The position numbers and the translations under genes are program-made. DNA of 64,000 nucleotides from Negativibacillus massiliensis (GTDB lineage: Bacteria > Bacillota > Clostridia > Oscillospirales > Ruminococcaceae), in assembly GCF_900148495.1 (NCBI RefSeq), contig NZ_FTRU01000008.1, forward strand, positions 1,426,001 to 1,490,000, given 5' to 3'. The notes beneath the pieces are model-generated. The model ran no database searches. It saw nothing but the letters and a program-made list of their open reading frames with translations, and was not told the DNA's origin. This document shows positions 62,316-64,000 of this stretch, in pieces (position 1 is the stretch's first letter; the number at the start of each line of letters is the position of its first letter).

Positions 62316-62327
62316 TTAGGTTCCTAA
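62316..62327. promoter_or_regulatory. MarR operator copy 4
   Basis: TTAGGTTCCTAA, a perfect palindrome, 5 bases before the AGGAGG ribosome binding site of the ABC gene. It could act as a roadblock. Confidence 0.7.
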
Positions 62328-62345
62328 AATAGAGGAGGTTTTTTC

Positions 62346-64000
62346 ATGATAAAAAAACTGTTAAGGTCGGTACGAGAATATAAAACGGCTTCTCTGCTGA
62401 CCCCGATTTTTGTAACCCTTGAGGTTATCATGGAGGTATTGATTCCATTCTTTATGTCCAGGATTATTGACATGGGACTGGAGCAAAACAATCTCTCCTA
62501 TACCGTACGCCTTGGTGTTATCCTGATTATTACCGCTATCGCCTCGCTGTGCTTCGGTGCACTTTCCGGAAAATATGCAGCGACAGCTTCGGCAGGATTT
62601 GCCAAGAATCTCCGTCACGACATGTTTCATCATGTTCAGGACTTTTCATTTTCCAACATTGATAAGTTCTCCCCTGCCAGCCTGGTTACACGACTGACCA
62701 CCGATGTCACCAACGTTCAAAACGCTTATCAGATGGTCATTCGTGTCCTCATTCGCGGACCACTGATGCTGGTTTTCGCCCTGATCATGGCAATGGGCAT
62801 CAACATGAAACTGTCGATGGTATTTTTCTTTGCGATCCCATTTTTGGGAATTGGACTGTTCTTCATTGCTATTAAAGCTCACCCTTACTTTGAAAGGGTA
62901 TTTCGCACCTATGATGAATTAAACAATACCGTTCAGGAAAACCTGAGTGCAATCCGTGTTGTAAAAGCCTATGTCCGAGAAGATTTTGAGGATAAAAAAT
63001 TCTACAACATTTCAGACAAAGTATATCATCAATTCCGCACAGCAGAAAAAATTATCGCACTCAATGCTCCTTTGATGCAGTTTACCATGTATACTGCAAT
63101 TCTGCTGATCTCCTGGATGGCTGCCAAGATGATTGTGGGCAGCACCATGACAACCGGTCAGTTAATGAGCATGATCGTTTATGCCACCCAGATTCTTTCC
63201 AGCTTGATGATGCTCTCGATGGTATTTGTTATGATCATCATGGCAGAAAGCTCCGCAAACCGAATCGTCGAAGTTCTGGATGAAGAAAGCGATTTAAAAA
63301 ACCCTGCACATCCGCTCAACAGTGTTGCGGACGGCTCTATCGACTTCGATAATGTAAGCTTCAGCTACGTAAATGATCCGGACAAATCTGCACTGAAAGA
63401 TATTAACATCCATATCCATTCTGGTGAGACCATCGGCATCATCGGCGGAACTGGAAGCGCTAAAACCACACTGGTTCAGATGATTCCGCGTCTGTACGAC
63501 ACCACAACCGGTCAGGTTCGTGTCGGCGGCAAGGATGTTCGCGATTACGACATTGAAAGCCTGCGTGATCAGGTTTCGGTAGTTCTTCAGAAAAACGTTT
63601 TGTTCTCCGGCACCATCAAAGAAAACCTTCGCTGGGGTAATCCGAATGCTTCGGATGAAGAACTGGTTGCAGCCTGCAAGCTTGCTCAGGCAGACGAATT
63701 TGTACGCAGCTTCCCGGATGGATATGACACCTATATTGAACAGGGCGGAACCAACGTCTCCGGTGGTCAGAAACAACGTCTCTGTATCGCCCGCGCACTG
63801 TTAAAGAAACCAAAAATTCTGATTCTGGATGACTCCACCAGTGCCGTTGATACCAAGACAGATGCTTTGATTCGAAAAGCATTCCGTGAAGAAATTCCGG
63901 ATACCACTAAGATCATCATCGCGCAGCGTATTTCTTCCATCGAGGACGCTGACCGAGTTATCGTTCTGGATGACGGCCACATCGATGCGTTTGATACCCC
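62346..64000 (+). CDS. ABC exporter half-transporter, 3'-truncated by the window edge
   Basis: The frame runs from the ATG at 62346 (AGGAGG upstream) to the window edge, about 551 residues. It has six exporter helices, then the ATPase: Walker A GGTGSAKT, signature VSGGQKQR, and Walker B followed by LDDSTSAVD, with Asp where the catalytic Glu should be. This degenerate site marks one half of a heterodimeric exporter such as LmrCD, BmrCD or TM287/288; the partner with the intact site should follow outside. It is controlled by the MarR protein upstream. Confidence 0.9.
   Translation, partial: MIKKLLRSVREYKTASLLTPIFVTLEVIMEVLIPFFMSRIIDMGLEQNNLSYTVRLGVILIITAIASLCFGALSGKYAATASAGFAKNLRHDMFHHVQDFSFSNIDKFSPASLVTRLTTDVTNVQNAYQMVIRVLIRGPLMLVFALIMAMGINMKLSMVFFFAIPFLGIGLFFIAIKAHPYFERVFRTYDELNNTVQENLSAIRVVKAYVREDFEDKKFYNISDKVYHQFRTAEKIIALNAPLMQFTMYTAILLISWMAAKMIVGSTMTTGQLMSMIVYATQILSSLMMLSMVFVMIIMAESSANRIVEVLDEESDLKNPAHPLNSVADGSIDFDNVSFSYVNDPDKSALKDINIHIHSGETIGIIGGTGSAKTTLVQMIPRLYDTTTGQVRVGGKDVRDYDIESLRDQVSVVLQKNVLFSGTIKENLRWGNPNASDEELVAACKLAQADEFVRSFPDGYDTYIEQGGTNVSGGQKQRLCIARALLKKPKILILDDSTSAVDTKTDALIRKAFREEIPDTTKIIIAQRISSIEDADRVIVLDDGHIDAFDT

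Overview
The window looks like chromosome from an endospore-forming anaerobic Firmicute of class Clostridia, probably near the Oscillospiraceae/Ruminococcaceae; the genus cannot be fixed from sequence alone. The support is a full spo0A gene, a SpoIVFA/SpoIVFB-like pair, the Firmicute order tig-clpP-clpX-lon-engB, strong AGGAGG-type ribosome binding sites, and several Fe-S or radical-SAM enzymes. I see no insertion sequence, prophage, integrase or CRISPR array.

Layout. 1-3.6 kb (+): the end of an amino-acid ABC ATPase with an M20/AbgB-like amidohydrolase, then a cytoplasmic VWA protein. 3.7-8 kb: an aldo/keto-reductase-like Fe-S protein, a MATE pump divergent from an HxlR regulator, and a bcp-yaaA peroxide-stress pair. 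8.2-10.9 kb (+): a molybdopterin oxidoreductase with mobA. 10.9-16.1 kb (-): a LytTR/GHKL two-component system followed, after an intervening terminator, by two ABC exporter half-transporters. 16.3-17.8 kb: GNAT and flavin-fold genes divergent from a second HxlR regulator with a clear palindromic operator. 17.8-31 kb (-): glycerate kinase, a five-gene peptide ABC importer, an ABC/FtsX export pair with a 1007-residue permease, a DmpA-type peptidase and a secreted transglutaminase-like protein.

31.2-45.2 kb (-): a radical SAM protein, a NahK-like sugar kinase with a sugar nucleotidyltransferase, spo0A, five tRNA genes (Val-Asp-Phe-Gly-Cys in transcription order) behind a consensus promoter, hslO, a methyltransferase with a YerC regulator, lysA, engB, lon, clpX and clpP. 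45.4-56.2 kb (-): tig with a long structured leader, then a housekeeping block (phosphoesterase, zincin-like protein, dipeptidase, yraN, rnhB, rbgA, lepB, rplS) and a large B12-type radical SAM protein. 56.3-59 kb: a GNAT gene, a small coiled-coil gene, and the SpoIVF-like pair. 59.2-64 kb (+): two tandem paralogous amidohydrolases and a MarR-controlled ABC exporter cut by the right edge.

Functionally, peptide and amino-acid handling dominates: a peptide importer, AbgB-like, DmpA-like and M19 peptidases, and two amidohydrolases. Export and drug-type transport forms a second theme: MATE, two exporter sets, ABC/FtsX. Protein quality control is a third: Tig, ClpXP, Lon, Hsp33. The least explained items are the tig leader RNA, the MarR operator array, the kinase/nucleotidyltransferase pair, the unassigned zincin with its 66-residue neighbour, and a stand-alone coiled-coil protein with its own promoter and terminator. 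No multi-gene system here is clearly without precedent.
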